The translations under genes were made by a program, and so were the position numbers. Under the pieces are notes generated by a model. It saw only the letters and a list, made by a program, of their open reading frames with translations, was not told the DNA's origin and made no database searches. A DNA stretch of 46,285 bases, from NCBI GenBank assembly GCA_021787615.1, contig JAJYLP010000019.1:1-46285 (forward strand). The letters run 5' to 3'. This document shows, one piece after another, positions 8,708 to 16,606 of the stretch. Source of the stretch: Pseudomonadota bacterium. GTDB taxonomy: Bacteria > Pseudomonadota > Gammaproteobacteria > Steroidobacterales > Steroidobacteraceae. The first letter of the stretch is position 1. Each line of letters starts with the position of its first letter.

Positions 8708-10090
8708 ATGAATGAGCCGGTCGAAGTCGAAACGCATCATTTTGAGACCTTGGGCATCGCTCCGGTGCCCGATGCGGCCAGAACGATGACGCCCGGCTCG
8801 CTCTTCATCATCTGGAGCCTCGCCTCCGCGTCTGCGACCACGCCGGTCATCGGCCTGGTGCTCCATGGCATCGGCGTGTGGAATTTCGTCTGGGTCAACC
8901 TGCTCGCGCTCCTTGTCGGGCTCGTGCCCTCGATGCTGCTCGCGCACATGGGCCGGCAGGTGCCGATCATCTCCATGGTGATGGCCCGTCGCACCTATGG
9001 GGTCGCCGGCGCGACGCTGCTCGCGGTGCTCTATACCGTCGTCGGGGCGGGATGGTTCGGCCTGAACACCGACGTCGGCGGGCAGATCCTGAATGCCCTG
9101 TTCCCGGGGCACCTCGTGCTCTGGTACTCGCTCCTCGGCGTGGTGCAGATTGCGCTCGTGTTCTTCGGCATGGAGGTGCTGGAGAAATTCTACAAGTACA
9201 CCGCGCTGGTGTTCCTGCTGTGCTACGCCATCCTTTCCTATTACCTCTTCACCCGCTACCCGCTCATCGTGCCCGAGGGCAAGGGCCCGGTCGCCTGGGG
9301 GACGGATATCGACCTGATCCTGAGCTTCAGTCTGCTCGCCTGGGCCTATATTTTCCCGACCGTGACGCGCTTCTGTCCGCCGGCGGCCGCCGATGAGAAA
9401 AAGCGCGTGAGCGCGCTCTACATGCTGGCCCCGAGCGTCGGGGTGATGGCGGCGGTGCTGCTCATGGGCATTCTCGGCCTCATTGCGCTGAAGATGACCG
9501 GCGAGTGGAACGTCGCCATGCTCGGCAAGAGTCTGCCGGTTTGGGGCGAGATCTCGGCCATCGGCGTGATCCTGGCCATCGCGCACACCAACGCCATGAA
9601 CCTCTATCCGGCCGTCACCACCTTCCTCGCCGTGATCAACGTCGCCGATCGCAAGCCGCACCGCATGCTGCAGCCCTCCACGGTGATCGTCCTCGGCGTG
9701 TTCTCGACGCTGCTCGCCATCGCCGGCATCCTCGGGTTCATCCAGGGCTTCCTCGGGCTCCTCGGCTCGCTGCTGTTCCCCTTTACGTTCATCCTGGTCG
9801 TCGACTGGTTTCACGGCCGCTACTACCGCGACGCCATCTCATCCTTTTACCGGCCGGCCCGCGGGCTCGCGCAGCTGCTCGCCTGGCCTGCGCCCTGGGC
9901 CATTGCGATGTTGATTCTCGGGGTGCTCCTCGGGGAATCGGAACACCTGCTGCCGGGGGTCGTGGGACATTATCTGCCCTGGCAGGTCTGCGCCGCCCTG
10001 ATCGTGACCCTCATTTACTATGCGGGGCTGCGCCTCGCGCAGCGTTTGCGGCAAGGCCGGGCAACCGCGGGACGAGCCCGATCACCGTAA
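8708..10090 (+). CDS. NCS1-family nucleobase permease (purine/cytosine permease type)
   Basis: A 460-residue integral membrane protein with about 12 hydrophobic segments. The N-terminal cytoplasmic part (VETHHFETLGIAPVPDAART) and the first segments (LFIIWSLASASATTPVIGLVLHGIG, then MVMARRTYGVAGA and GWFGLNTDVGGQIL) are typical of the nucleobase:cation symporter-1 family for cytosine, purines or related bases. In this locus it would import the bases released by the secreted nucleoside hydrolase. TGGAG lies six bases before the ATG. It sits 268 bases after deoB; that gap has no gene and no convincing terminator. The exact base transported cannot be read from sequence. Confidence 0.85.
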   Translation: MNEPVEVETHHFETLGIAPVPDAARTMTPGSLFIIWSLASASATTPVIGLVLHGIGVWNFVWVNLLALLVGLVPSMLLAHMGRQVPIISMVMARRTYGVAGATLLAVLYTVVGAGWFGLNTDVGGQILNALFPGHLVLWYSLLGVVQIALVFFGMEVLEKFYKYTALVFLLCYAILSYYLFTRYPLIVPEGKGPVAWGTDIDLILSFSLLAWAYIFPTVTRFCPPAAADEKKRVSALYMLAPSVGVMAAVLLMGILGLIALKMTGEWNVAMLGKSLPVWGEISAIGVILAIAHTNAMNLYPAVTTFLAVINVADRKPHRMLQPSTVIVLGVFSTLLAIAGILGFIQGFLGLLGSLLFPFTFILVVDWFHGRYYRDAISSFYRPARGLAQLLAWPAPWAIAMLILGVLLGESEHLLPGVVGHYLPWQVCAALIVTLIYYAGLRLAQRLRQGRATAGRARSP

Positions 10091-10567
10091 CGGTGCAGGG
10101 CGAGCGCTGCGGCCGCAGCGAGCGCCATCTGACCCTCGCAGCCGGCTGCACGGATAGAGAGACTCCGGGATCTCGCGCACCGCATCGGTACAAGCTGACG
10201 CTGAGCGCAGAGCGCAGCGCGCCATCGGTGGCGCCTCGCCGGACCGCTCGAGGACGGGCACGAGAGCGTCGCGGATCCCGCCAACGTCGCGCCCGTGCTG
10301 ACAGTGCGCAGCGGGCATTCGTGCGCGAATCTGCTGCGCCGGCCGGGCAACATGCCCTGCGCCGCTGGCCATTCGCCGCAACACACCCAGAGTCAACTGA
10401 TAGACACGCAACGCCGCTCAGCGGGCCTCACCTGCCGGCGGTCCGCGCCGCTCGCGCCCGCCGTCGAGCGGGGTCAGTTAAACGTTTTTCTTACGTGGCC
10501 GGCAGTGTATACTCCGCTTCGATCTGCTGTAAAGGGGGACCGGCGAGGAGCCGACAGCGATAGCTCG
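10091..10567. other. Intergenic region upstream of the LacI gene
   Basis: 477 bases between the permease and the regulator. The first ~380 bases are GC-rich and show no gene or clear signal. The last ~90 bases hold the operator and promoter listed separately. Confidence 0.5.
10477..10513 (+). promoter_or_regulatory. Operator and promoter of the LacI gene
   Basis: GTTAAACGTTT (10477-10487) repeats the core found upstream of the TonB receptor. A strong -10 element TATACT lies at 10508-10513; the -35 position 17 bases before it (10485-10490, TTTTTC) is poor and overlaps the operator. This arrangement is what one expects of an autoregulated LacI-family gene. The match between the two sites is seen; repression is inferred. 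Confidence 0.55.
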
Positions 10568-11542
10568 ATGGCGACCATCAAAGACATTGCCGCGAAGGTC
10601 GGTGTTTCCGTTGCCACGGTATCCAATGTCCTCAACGAGAAGCCGAATGTCGGCTCGACCGTGCGCCGCAAGGTGCTGCGCGCGGCCAAGGAGCTCGGCT
10701 ACCGCCCGCATCGCGCGGCGCAGGCGATGCGCAAAGGTCGCACACGCACCATCGGGCTCGTACTGCCGGATCTGACCAACCCGTTCTTCCCCCAGCTCGC
10801 GCAGGCGGTCGAGAACAACGCACGCCAGCTCGGCCTGCTGGTCTGTCTCATCGACAGCCAGGACAGCATCGCGGGGGAAACCGACGGCCTGATCCTGCTC
10901 GCGCAGCACGGCGTCGACGGCGTGATCTGGTGCCCGGTCGGCCCCGAAATTCCATCACCGATACGCACTCTCGAGCGGCCCGTCGTCCTCATCGACCGCC
11001 CGCGGCCCGGCTTTCCCGTCGTGCATTCGAACTATCTGCTTGGCGGCGAACTGCTCGCCAGGCATGCCCTCGAGCACGGCCACCGCCGGGTCGGGCTGCT
11101 GTCCGGCCCGCGCAATCTCGAGAGCGCGCAGCAGCGGCGCAACGGCTTCGTCAGCGCGTTTCCCGAGCGCATCGGCATCGCCTGGGAGGTGCGCGTCGGA
11201 TTCGACGGCAACCTGCCGCGCGATGCGCGCAACGCCCTGTTGCATCGCGAGGGCGCCACGCTGATCGTCGCCGGCAACGACCTCATCGCGATCAACGCGG
11301 TCCGCTTCCTCACGCAGCACGGCGTCCGTGTCCCGGACGACGTCTCGATCGTGGGATTCGACGACATCAGCTGGGCGCGCATCGTGACTCCGGGTCTGAC
11401 GACGATCGCACAGCCCTTGCCGGCAATCGGCGCCCGGGCCGTGGCGCTGCTGCAGGAGGGCATGTCCGGCGCTGCCCTTGCCAATGAGCCCACGGTGTTC
11501 GACGTTTCCCTCGTGGAGCGCGATTCCGTCAAGAGCATCTGA
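10568..11542 (+). CDS. LacI-family transcriptional regulator
   Basis: The ATG at 10568 starts MATIKDIAAKVGVSVATVSNVLN, the canonical LacI helix-turn-helix, followed by the hinge helix VRRKVLRAAKELGYRPHRAA. The remaining ~270 residues form the periplasmic-binding-protein-like sugar-binding domain (GLVLPDLTNPFFPQLAQAVE, later DVSIVGFDDISWARIVTPGLTTI). At 324 residues the length is normal. GAGGAG lies 17 bases before the ATG, farther than usual, but no nearer start is in frame. It is followed by ribokinase, 31 bases on. The effector is probably ribose, deoxyribose, a nucleoside or a phosphate of these. It probably controls itself and the TonB receptor through the shared site. Confidence 0.93.
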   Translation: MATIKDIAAKVGVSVATVSNVLNEKPNVGSTVRRKVLRAAKELGYRPHRAAQAMRKGRTRTIGLVLPDLTNPFFPQLAQAVENNARQLGLLVCLIDSQDSIAGETDGLILLAQHGVDGVIWCPVGPEIPSPIRTLERPVVLIDRPRPGFPVVHSNYLLGGELLARHALEHGHRRVGLLSGPRNLESAQQRRNGFVSAFPERIGIAWEVRVGFDGNLPRDARNALLHREGATLIVAGNDLIAINAVRFLTQHGVRVPDDVSIVGFDDISWARIVTPGLTTIAQPLPAIGARAVALLQEGMSGAALANEPTVFDVSLVERDSVKSI

Positions 11543-11573
11543 CCGCCGCAATTCGCCTGAAGGAGTGTACGGA

Positions 11574-12521
11574 GTGAACAAGAAACCTCACATCGTCGTC
11601 GTGGGCAGCGCCAACACCGATCTGCTGTTCATGAGTCAATCGGTGCCGCGAGGCGGGGAGACGATCTTCGGCACCGCTTTCGACATGGGCTTCGGCGGCA
11701 AGGGCGCCAATCAGGCCGTGGCGGCAAGCCTGTGCGGCGCACAGGTGGAGATGATCGGCGCGGTGGGCGGCGACATGTTCGGCACCGCGACCGTGGCCAA
11801 CTTCCAGTCAATGGGCGTCGGGACTGCGGGCGTGCGGGTGATTCCCGAGGCGTCGACCGGAGCGGCGCTGATCCTGGTCGAGCCGAACGGTGAGAACCGC
11901 ATCGTCGTGGTCAAGGGCGCGAACGATCTGGTGCGCCCCGCGGACGTCGATGCCGCGGCGGGGCAGATTGCCGCGGCCGACATGGTGCTGCTGCAGTTCG
12001 AGATCCCCCTCGAGACCGTCTATCGCACCATCGAGGTGGCCCAGGCGCACAAGGTGCGCTGCATGGTCAACCCGGCGCCGGCGCTGCCGGTCGATCTCGC
12101 CAGGCTCGCCGCCGCCGACTATCTGATCCTCAACGAGACGGAAGCCGAGGTCATCACCGGATGCCAGGTCCGCTCGCAGGCCGATCGCGAGGCCTGCCTC
12201 GAGAAGCTCCTCGAGAGCGGGTTTCAGCGCGTGGTGCTCACACTCGGCGCCAAGGGCTCGATGCTCGCCTCGCGCGCCGGGCGCGCGCACGCGCCGCCGT
12301 TTCCGGTCACGGCCGTGGACACCACAGGGGCGGGCGATGCGTTCATCGGCAGCCTCGCGACGTTCCTCACCGAGGGCCTGCCGGAGCAGGAGGCGGTGAG
12401 GCGCGCGAATCTCTACGCGGCGCTGTCCGCAACGCGCACCGGGACTCAGAAATCGTTCGCGCGGCGCGCTGAGTTCGAGGCCGAACTCGCCCGCCGGCGC
12501 GCCGCACCGCAGGCTCGATAA
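11574..12521 (+). CDS. rbsK: Ribokinase (PfkB family)
   Basis: The 315-residue enzyme phosphorylates ribose, and possibly deoxyribose, to the 5-phosphate with ATP. The start is a GTG at 11574 with AGGAG nine bases before it, giving VNKKPHIVVVGSANTDL, the usual opening of ribokinases. The PfkB signatures are present: GFGGKGANQAVAAS near residue 40 for sugar binding and DTTGAGDAF near residue 250 with the catalytic Asp. It follows the LacI gene closely and precedes the putative sugar carrier by 40 bases, so all three are likely one transcript. Other PfkB sugar or nucleoside kinases cannot be ruled out, but the N-terminus favours ribokinase. Confidence 0.88.
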   Translation: MNKKPHIVVVGSANTDLLFMSQSVPRGGETIFGTAFDMGFGGKGANQAVAASLCGAQVEMIGAVGGDMFGTATVANFQSMGVGTAGVRVIPEASTGAALILVEPNGENRIVVVKGANDLVRPADVDAAAGQIAAADMVLLQFEIPLETVYRTIEVAQAHKVRCMVNPAPALPVDLARLAAADYLILNETEAEVITGCQVRSQADREACLEKLLESGFQRVVLTLGAKGSMLASRAGRAHAPPFPVTAVDTTGAGDAFIGSLATFLTEGLPEQEAVRRANLYAALSATRTGTQKSFARRAEFEAELARRRAAPQAR

Positions 12522-12561
12522 GCGCAATTCAAGAACCAACAGACTCGGGGGGGTCAACCCA

Positions 12562-13563
12562 ATGTTCATCGTGCAGAACTATTCGCTCGCAGTCGTATTG
12601 TGCGTGCTCACCATGCTGTGCTGGGGATCATGGGCGAACACGCGCAAGCTCGCGCCCGCGCAGTGGCGTTTCGAGCTGTTCTACTGGGATTACGCCCTCG
12701 GGGTGCTGCTGATCTCGTTTGTCTTCGGCATCACCCTCGGCACGAGCGGTCACACCGGCCGGCCGTTCTTCGCCGACCTCGCGCAGGCGAGCGGCTCGAG
12801 CCTCGCTCATGCGCTCTTCGGCGGGGTGGTCTTCAATCTGGCGAACATCCTCCTGGTGGCGGCCATCGAAGTCGCCGGCATGGCGGTGGCATTCCCGGTC
12901 GGCATCGGACTCGCGCTCGTGCTCGGGGTCATCCTCAACTATGTCGCCGTCCCGATCGGCAATCCGGCGCTGCTCGGGGCAGGCGTCGCGCTCGTGGCGC
13001 TCGCCATCATCCTCGATGCCCTCGCCTACCGCCGCCAATCGAGCAGCGTCAAGCGCGTGAGCATGAAGGGGCTCTTGCTCTCGCTCGCCTGCGGCATCTT
13101 CATGGGCGTCTTCTACCGCTTCGTCGCCGCGGCGATGTACCCGAACCCGATGCACCCGCTCGCCGGCCTCATGGGCAGTTATGCCGCGGTGTTCGTCTTC
13201 GCCGTCGGAGTCTTCCTCAGCACCTTCCTGTGGAACACCCTCGCGATGCGCTTCCCGGTCATGGGCGAGCCGGTGCCGTTCTCGCACTACTGGCGCGGCG
13301 GCTTCAACACCCATCTTGCGGGCATCATCGGCGGGGTCATCTGGGGCATCGGGATGTCGCTCAACATCATCGCCTCGGGGCGCGCCGGCTTTGCGATCTC
13401 CTACGGCCTCGGCCAGGGGGCGACGATGATCGCCGCGCTCTGGGGCGTGCTCGTCTGGAGGGAATTCAAGAACCCGGCGCGCGGGGTCTCGGCGCTGCTC
13501 GGCGCCATGTTCATCTGCTTCATCGCCGGGCTCGGTCTGATCGTGCTCTCGAGGACCCTCTGA
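12562..13563 (+). CDS. GRP/ureide-permease-like sugar carrier (DMT superfamily)
   Basis: A 333-residue membrane protein with about ten hydrophobic helices in two halves. It starts MFIVQNYSLAVVLCVLTMLCWGSWANTRKLA; the tryptophan-rich CWGSWANT motif in the first helix is typical of the glucose/ribose-uptake (GRP) and ureide permease branch of the drug/metabolite transporter superfamily. GGGGGGG lies before the ATG as binding site. Placed between ribokinase and the secreted nucleoside hydrolase, it most likely imports the free ribose set loose by that hydrolase. It could instead carry a base or ureide; sequence alone does not separate these. Confidence 0.75.
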   Translation: MFIVQNYSLAVVLCVLTMLCWGSWANTRKLAPAQWRFELFYWDYALGVLLISFVFGITLGTSGHTGRPFFADLAQASGSSLAHALFGGVVFNLANILLVAAIEVAGMAVAFPVGIGLALVLGVILNYVAVPIGNPALLGAGVALVALAIILDALAYRRQSSSVKRVSMKGLLLSLACGIFMGVFYRFVAAAMYPNPMHPLAGLMGSYAAVFVFAVGVFLSTFLWNTLAMRFPVMGEPVPFSHYWRGGFNTHLAGIIGGVIWGIGMSLNIIASGRAGFAISYGLGQGATMIAALWGVLVWREFKNPARGVSALLGAMFICFIAGLGLIVLSRTL

Positions 13564-13625
13564 CGGCCGAGCGCCGCGGCATCGCCGAGCGACTCATTAT
13601 GCGGATGTTTTGTGGAGCCTCTGAC

Positions 13626-14813
13626 ATGAAGAGACGGATACTGCCTCTCCTGCGCATCCTTGCCCTCGCCGCCGTGCTCGCCGCGGCGCAGCTCGCGGGC
13701 GCCTTCGGGACCGCGGCGTACGCGGCCGGGGCGCACGCGCGCCCGAAAGTCATTTTCGATGAGGACGAGATGGGCCCCGGGGGAACGAACATTCAGGCGA
13801 CTTTGATGCTCGCCGAGGACAAGAGTATCAACCTGCTCGGCATCACCGTCCCGACCGGCGACGGCTGGCGCAACGAGGAGGTCGCGCACGTACTGCGTGC
13901 GCTGCAGATCGCCCACCGCGCCTCCATCCCGGTGTATCCGGGCGCGGAGTTCCCGCTGCTCAACAGTGTGGCGCGAACCCGTGCGTGGGAGCAGATGTAC
14001 GGTAAGCTCTTCTACGACGGGGCGTTCATGCGCCACTGGCCCGCGGAAGGCACGCAGGACTGGACGGCGCTGCACCCCTCGCGCCCGGACTGGGTGCCGC
14101 CTCTTCCCGAGGGCGAGCCGACCATCCACGCGGCCACGGAGAGCGCGGTCAGCTTCATGCTGCGCATGGTGCACCAGTACCCGCACCAGGTCACCCTCAT
14201 CGCCGCCGGGCCGCTCACCGACCTCGCACTCGCGGCGAAGATCGATCCGCGCTTCGCCTCCCTCGCCAAGCAGCTGATCTTCATGGGCGGCAGCTTCTAT
14301 CCCATGCCGGCCGACACCCCGTACGCGCACGCGGCGGATTATCTCAACTCGCCGCGCGTCGAGTTCAACGTGAGGTTCGATCCGGAAGCCGCCTCCATCG
14401 TGTTCCACCAGCCGTGGCGCCGGATCATCGAGGTGCCGGTGGACGCGACCAGCCCCACCCTGATGACCCAGCAGATGCTCCGGGAGGTCGCCCGCGGCCA
14501 CGCACCCTTCGATCACTACCTCGGCCGCTTCGGGCAGGTCTATCCGCTCTGGGACGAGACGGCCGTGGCGGTCTGGCTCGATCCTGCGCTCATCACCCGC
14601 GAGAAGACCCTGCTGGTCGACGTCGACACGAGCTTCACCGCCAACTACGGCGCGATGCTGAGCTGGCCCGTGGGCGCCGGCCCTGACACGGGCGCGCAGC
14701 CGGTCCACGTGGTGTTCGCCGTGAACGTCCCGAAGCTGAACCGGCTCGTGATGCGTCTGCTCACTGCGGCGAAGCCCATTTCCATTCCGGTCGGCGCAGA
14801 CCCGGCGCATTGA
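13626..14813 (+). CDS. Secreted nucleoside hydrolase (IUNH family), altered calcium motif
   Basis: The 395-residue protein begins at an ATG with GGAG eight bases upstream and has a signal peptide (MKRRILPLL, hydrophobic core, AAYAAGA), so it acts in the periplasm. It would hydrolyse nucleosides to ribose and free base. Family features are clear: GITVPTGDGWRN, VTLIAAGPLTDLALA, FMGGSF, VEFNVRFDPEAA and a late LWDETAVAVWLDP. The N-terminal calcium-binding loop, normally DxDxGxDD, reads FDEDEMGPGGTN here, so the closing Asp pair is replaced by Thr-Asn. The other ligand-region residues (Asn in EFN, Asp in WDE) remain. It is likely an active but divergent subgroup; substrate range is unknown. Confidence 0.85.
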   Translation: MKRRILPLLRILALAAVLAAAQLAGAFGTAAYAAGAHARPKVIFDEDEMGPGGTNIQATLMLAEDKSINLLGITVPTGDGWRNEEVAHVLRALQIAHRASIPVYPGAEFPLLNSVARTRAWEQMYGKLFYDGAFMRHWPAEGTQDWTALHPSRPDWVPPLPEGEPTIHAATESAVSFMLRMVHQYPHQVTLIAAGPLTDLALAAKIDPRFASLAKQLIFMGGSFYPMPADTPYAHAADYLNSPRVEFNVRFDPEAASIVFHQPWRRIIEVPVDATSPTLMTQQMLREVARGHAPFDHYLGRFGQVYPLWDETAVAVWLDPALITREKTLLVDVDTSFTANYGAMLSWPVGAGPDTGAQPVHVVFAVNVPKLNRLVMRLLTAAKPISIPVGADPAH

Positions 14814-14997
14814 GCGGGCCGCCCGCGCCGCGAGCACGCGGATGATTGCAGTCGCGTGACGGAATGATTGCGGCTTGATGACACGCACGCGAGCTTCTTG
14901 CGCCGTGGCCGCGGCGAGGCGCTAGACTGCTGCGCGTTGCGCGAGACAGCGACGCGCCGCGCGACGCGCCGGCCGGAGCATCGAACAGGAGTGACTG

Positions 14998-16551
14998 ATG
15001 AACGACTCGCACCTGACCCGCCGGGCGTTTCTGCGATCCCTGACGCTCGCCGGCGGCGCGGCGCTCACCGGCACCGCCATGCCGGCGCTCGGCGCGCCGG
15101 CGGCGCGCGCCCGCGCCGACATCGCCGGCCTGCGCTGGCACATCGAGCACGTGATCGTGTTGTTTCAGGAGAACCGCAGCTTCGATCACTACTTCGGCGC
15201 TTACCACCACCCCGCAGGCGCGATGGTCACGGGGCTGCTCGATCGCGACGGCAGGGTCGACCCGCGCTTCCACGGCCTGCAGAAGAACCCCGCCGGGATC
15301 CCCTACTCCTACCTGCCGCTGCCGGCGAACATCGCGACATTCGATACCGCACAGCTCGAGAATGCGCCCTTCCCCCTGGCGCCGTACCTGCCGCCGAACG
15401 CAAACATGCCGTGGGATCCCGAGCATCACTTCTTCCGCATGTTCGCGCAGGTGCACAACGGCGCCATGGACCGCTTCGTGGCACTGGCCCTGAAGCGCCA
15501 TCATGCGCCGTTCACGAGCGGCGAGCCGCGCGACATCATGCTGATCGCCGAGTCGCGCCCCTCGGGGCCGGTGCTCGGCTTCTACACCCGCGAGGATCTG
15601 CCCTACTACCATCGCCTCGCCGACGAGTACGTGCTGTTCGACCACTTCTTCCAGGCCTTCTCCGGCGGCTCGACCTGCAATGCGCTGTATCTGGTGGCGG
15701 CCCATTCGGCGCTGTGGCGCGAGGCGCCGGCAAGCCTGCGCGGCAGCTTCAGCCCGCCGCTGTTCGACCTGCCCTACGACCCGCACGGCGTGCTCATCAA
15801 CGATCTGCCGCCGCTGAACGGCCCGACCGCGGCCTGGGGCGGGTCGCTCAAATACAGCCCGCCGCCCGGGGAGCAGACCTACCCCAACATCGGCGAGCGG
15901 CTGAACGCGGCGGGCATCTCCTGGGCCTGGTACAACGAGGGCTGGAACGCAGTGAAGCCCTGGGCGATGAAGAGCGCCTTCGGCCGCGACAGCGGCTCGG
16001 CCGTGGTCGATACCGGCCGGCTGTACGTGCCGCACCACAATCCGTTTCAGTACTATCCCAGCTGGTTCAGCAACGTGCGCGCCGGGCACATCCGCGACAG
16101 CGAGGACTTCTTCGCCGATGCGCGCGCCGGAACGCTGCCGGCCGTCTCGTTCGTCAAGGCCACGGGCGAGCACGATGAGCACCCCGCCGACTCCGCGCCG
16201 CGCTGGGGCGAGAAATGGGTGACGGACCTGCTGCACGCCGTCGGCGAGAGCCCGCTCTGGGACAAGACCGCCGTCATCCTCACCTACGACGAGGGCGGCG
16301 GCTTCTGGGATCACGTGCCGCCGCCGCGGCCCGACGCCTACGGCTGCGGCACCCGCATCCCGGCGCTGCTGGTGAGTCCGTGGGCGCGCCGGGGCTACGT
16401 CGATCACCGCATCGCCGACACCACCTCGGTGCTGGCGCTCATCGAGACCCGCTTCGGTCTGCGCCCGCTGCAAAAGCGCGACGCCCAGGCCTACAACCTG
16501 CTCGACGGGCTCGCCTTCTCCGGTGCACCGCGCGAGCCGCGATTCGGCTGA
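14998..16551 (+). CDS. Tat-exported phosphoesterase (acid phosphatase AcpA / phospholipase C family)
   Basis: A 517-residue protein with a twin-arginine signal (TRRAFLRSLTLAGGAAL) and AGGAGTG before the ATG. The first mature block, VIVLFQENRSFDHYFGAY, carries the metal-binding Glu-Asn of the phosphoesterase family that includes AcpA acid phosphatases and bacterial phospholipases C. Later blocks are FSGGSTCNALYL, ILTYDEGGGFWDHVPPP and GTRIPALLVSPWARRG. At about 520 residues it matches AcpA better than the ~700-residue phospholipases C. Downstream of a nucleoside hydrolase, a role in removing phosphate from nucleotides in the periplasm is attractive, but phospholipid as substrate is possible. 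Confidence 0.82.
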   Translation: MNDSHLTRRAFLRSLTLAGGAALTGTAMPALGAPAARARADIAGLRWHIEHVIVLFQENRSFDHYFGAYHHPAGAMVTGLLDRDGRVDPRFHGLQKNPAGIPYSYLPLPANIATFDTAQLENAPFPLAPYLPPNANMPWDPEHHFFRMFAQVHNGAMDRFVALALKRHHAPFTSGEPRDIMLIAESRPSGPVLGFYTREDLPYYHRLADEYVLFDHFFQAFSGGSTCNALYLVAAHSALWREAPASLRGSFSPPLFDLPYDPHGVLINDLPPLNGPTAAWGGSLKYSPPPGEQTYPNIGERLNAAGISWAWYNEGWNAVKPWAMKSAFGRDSGSAVVDTGRLYVPHHNPFQYYPSWFSNVRAGHIRDSEDFFADARAGTLPAVSFVKATGEHDEHPADSAPRWGEKWVTDLLHAVGESPLWDKTAVILTYDEGGGFWDHVPPPRPDAYGCGTRIPALLVSPWARRGYVDHRIADTTSVLALIETRFGLRPLQKRDAQAYNLLDGLAFSGAPREPRFG

Positions 16552-16606
16552 GCGAGCATCGCCGGGGCATCGCTCGCCGCAGCCGCGCGCTCGCCGCGCA
16601 GCGCCG

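Noticed and set aside
12600-13625. Long fused frame reading into the nucleoside hydrolase
   Set aside because: It is out of frame with the sugar carrier, low-complexity, and the hydrolase has its own ribosome site and signal peptide at 13626.
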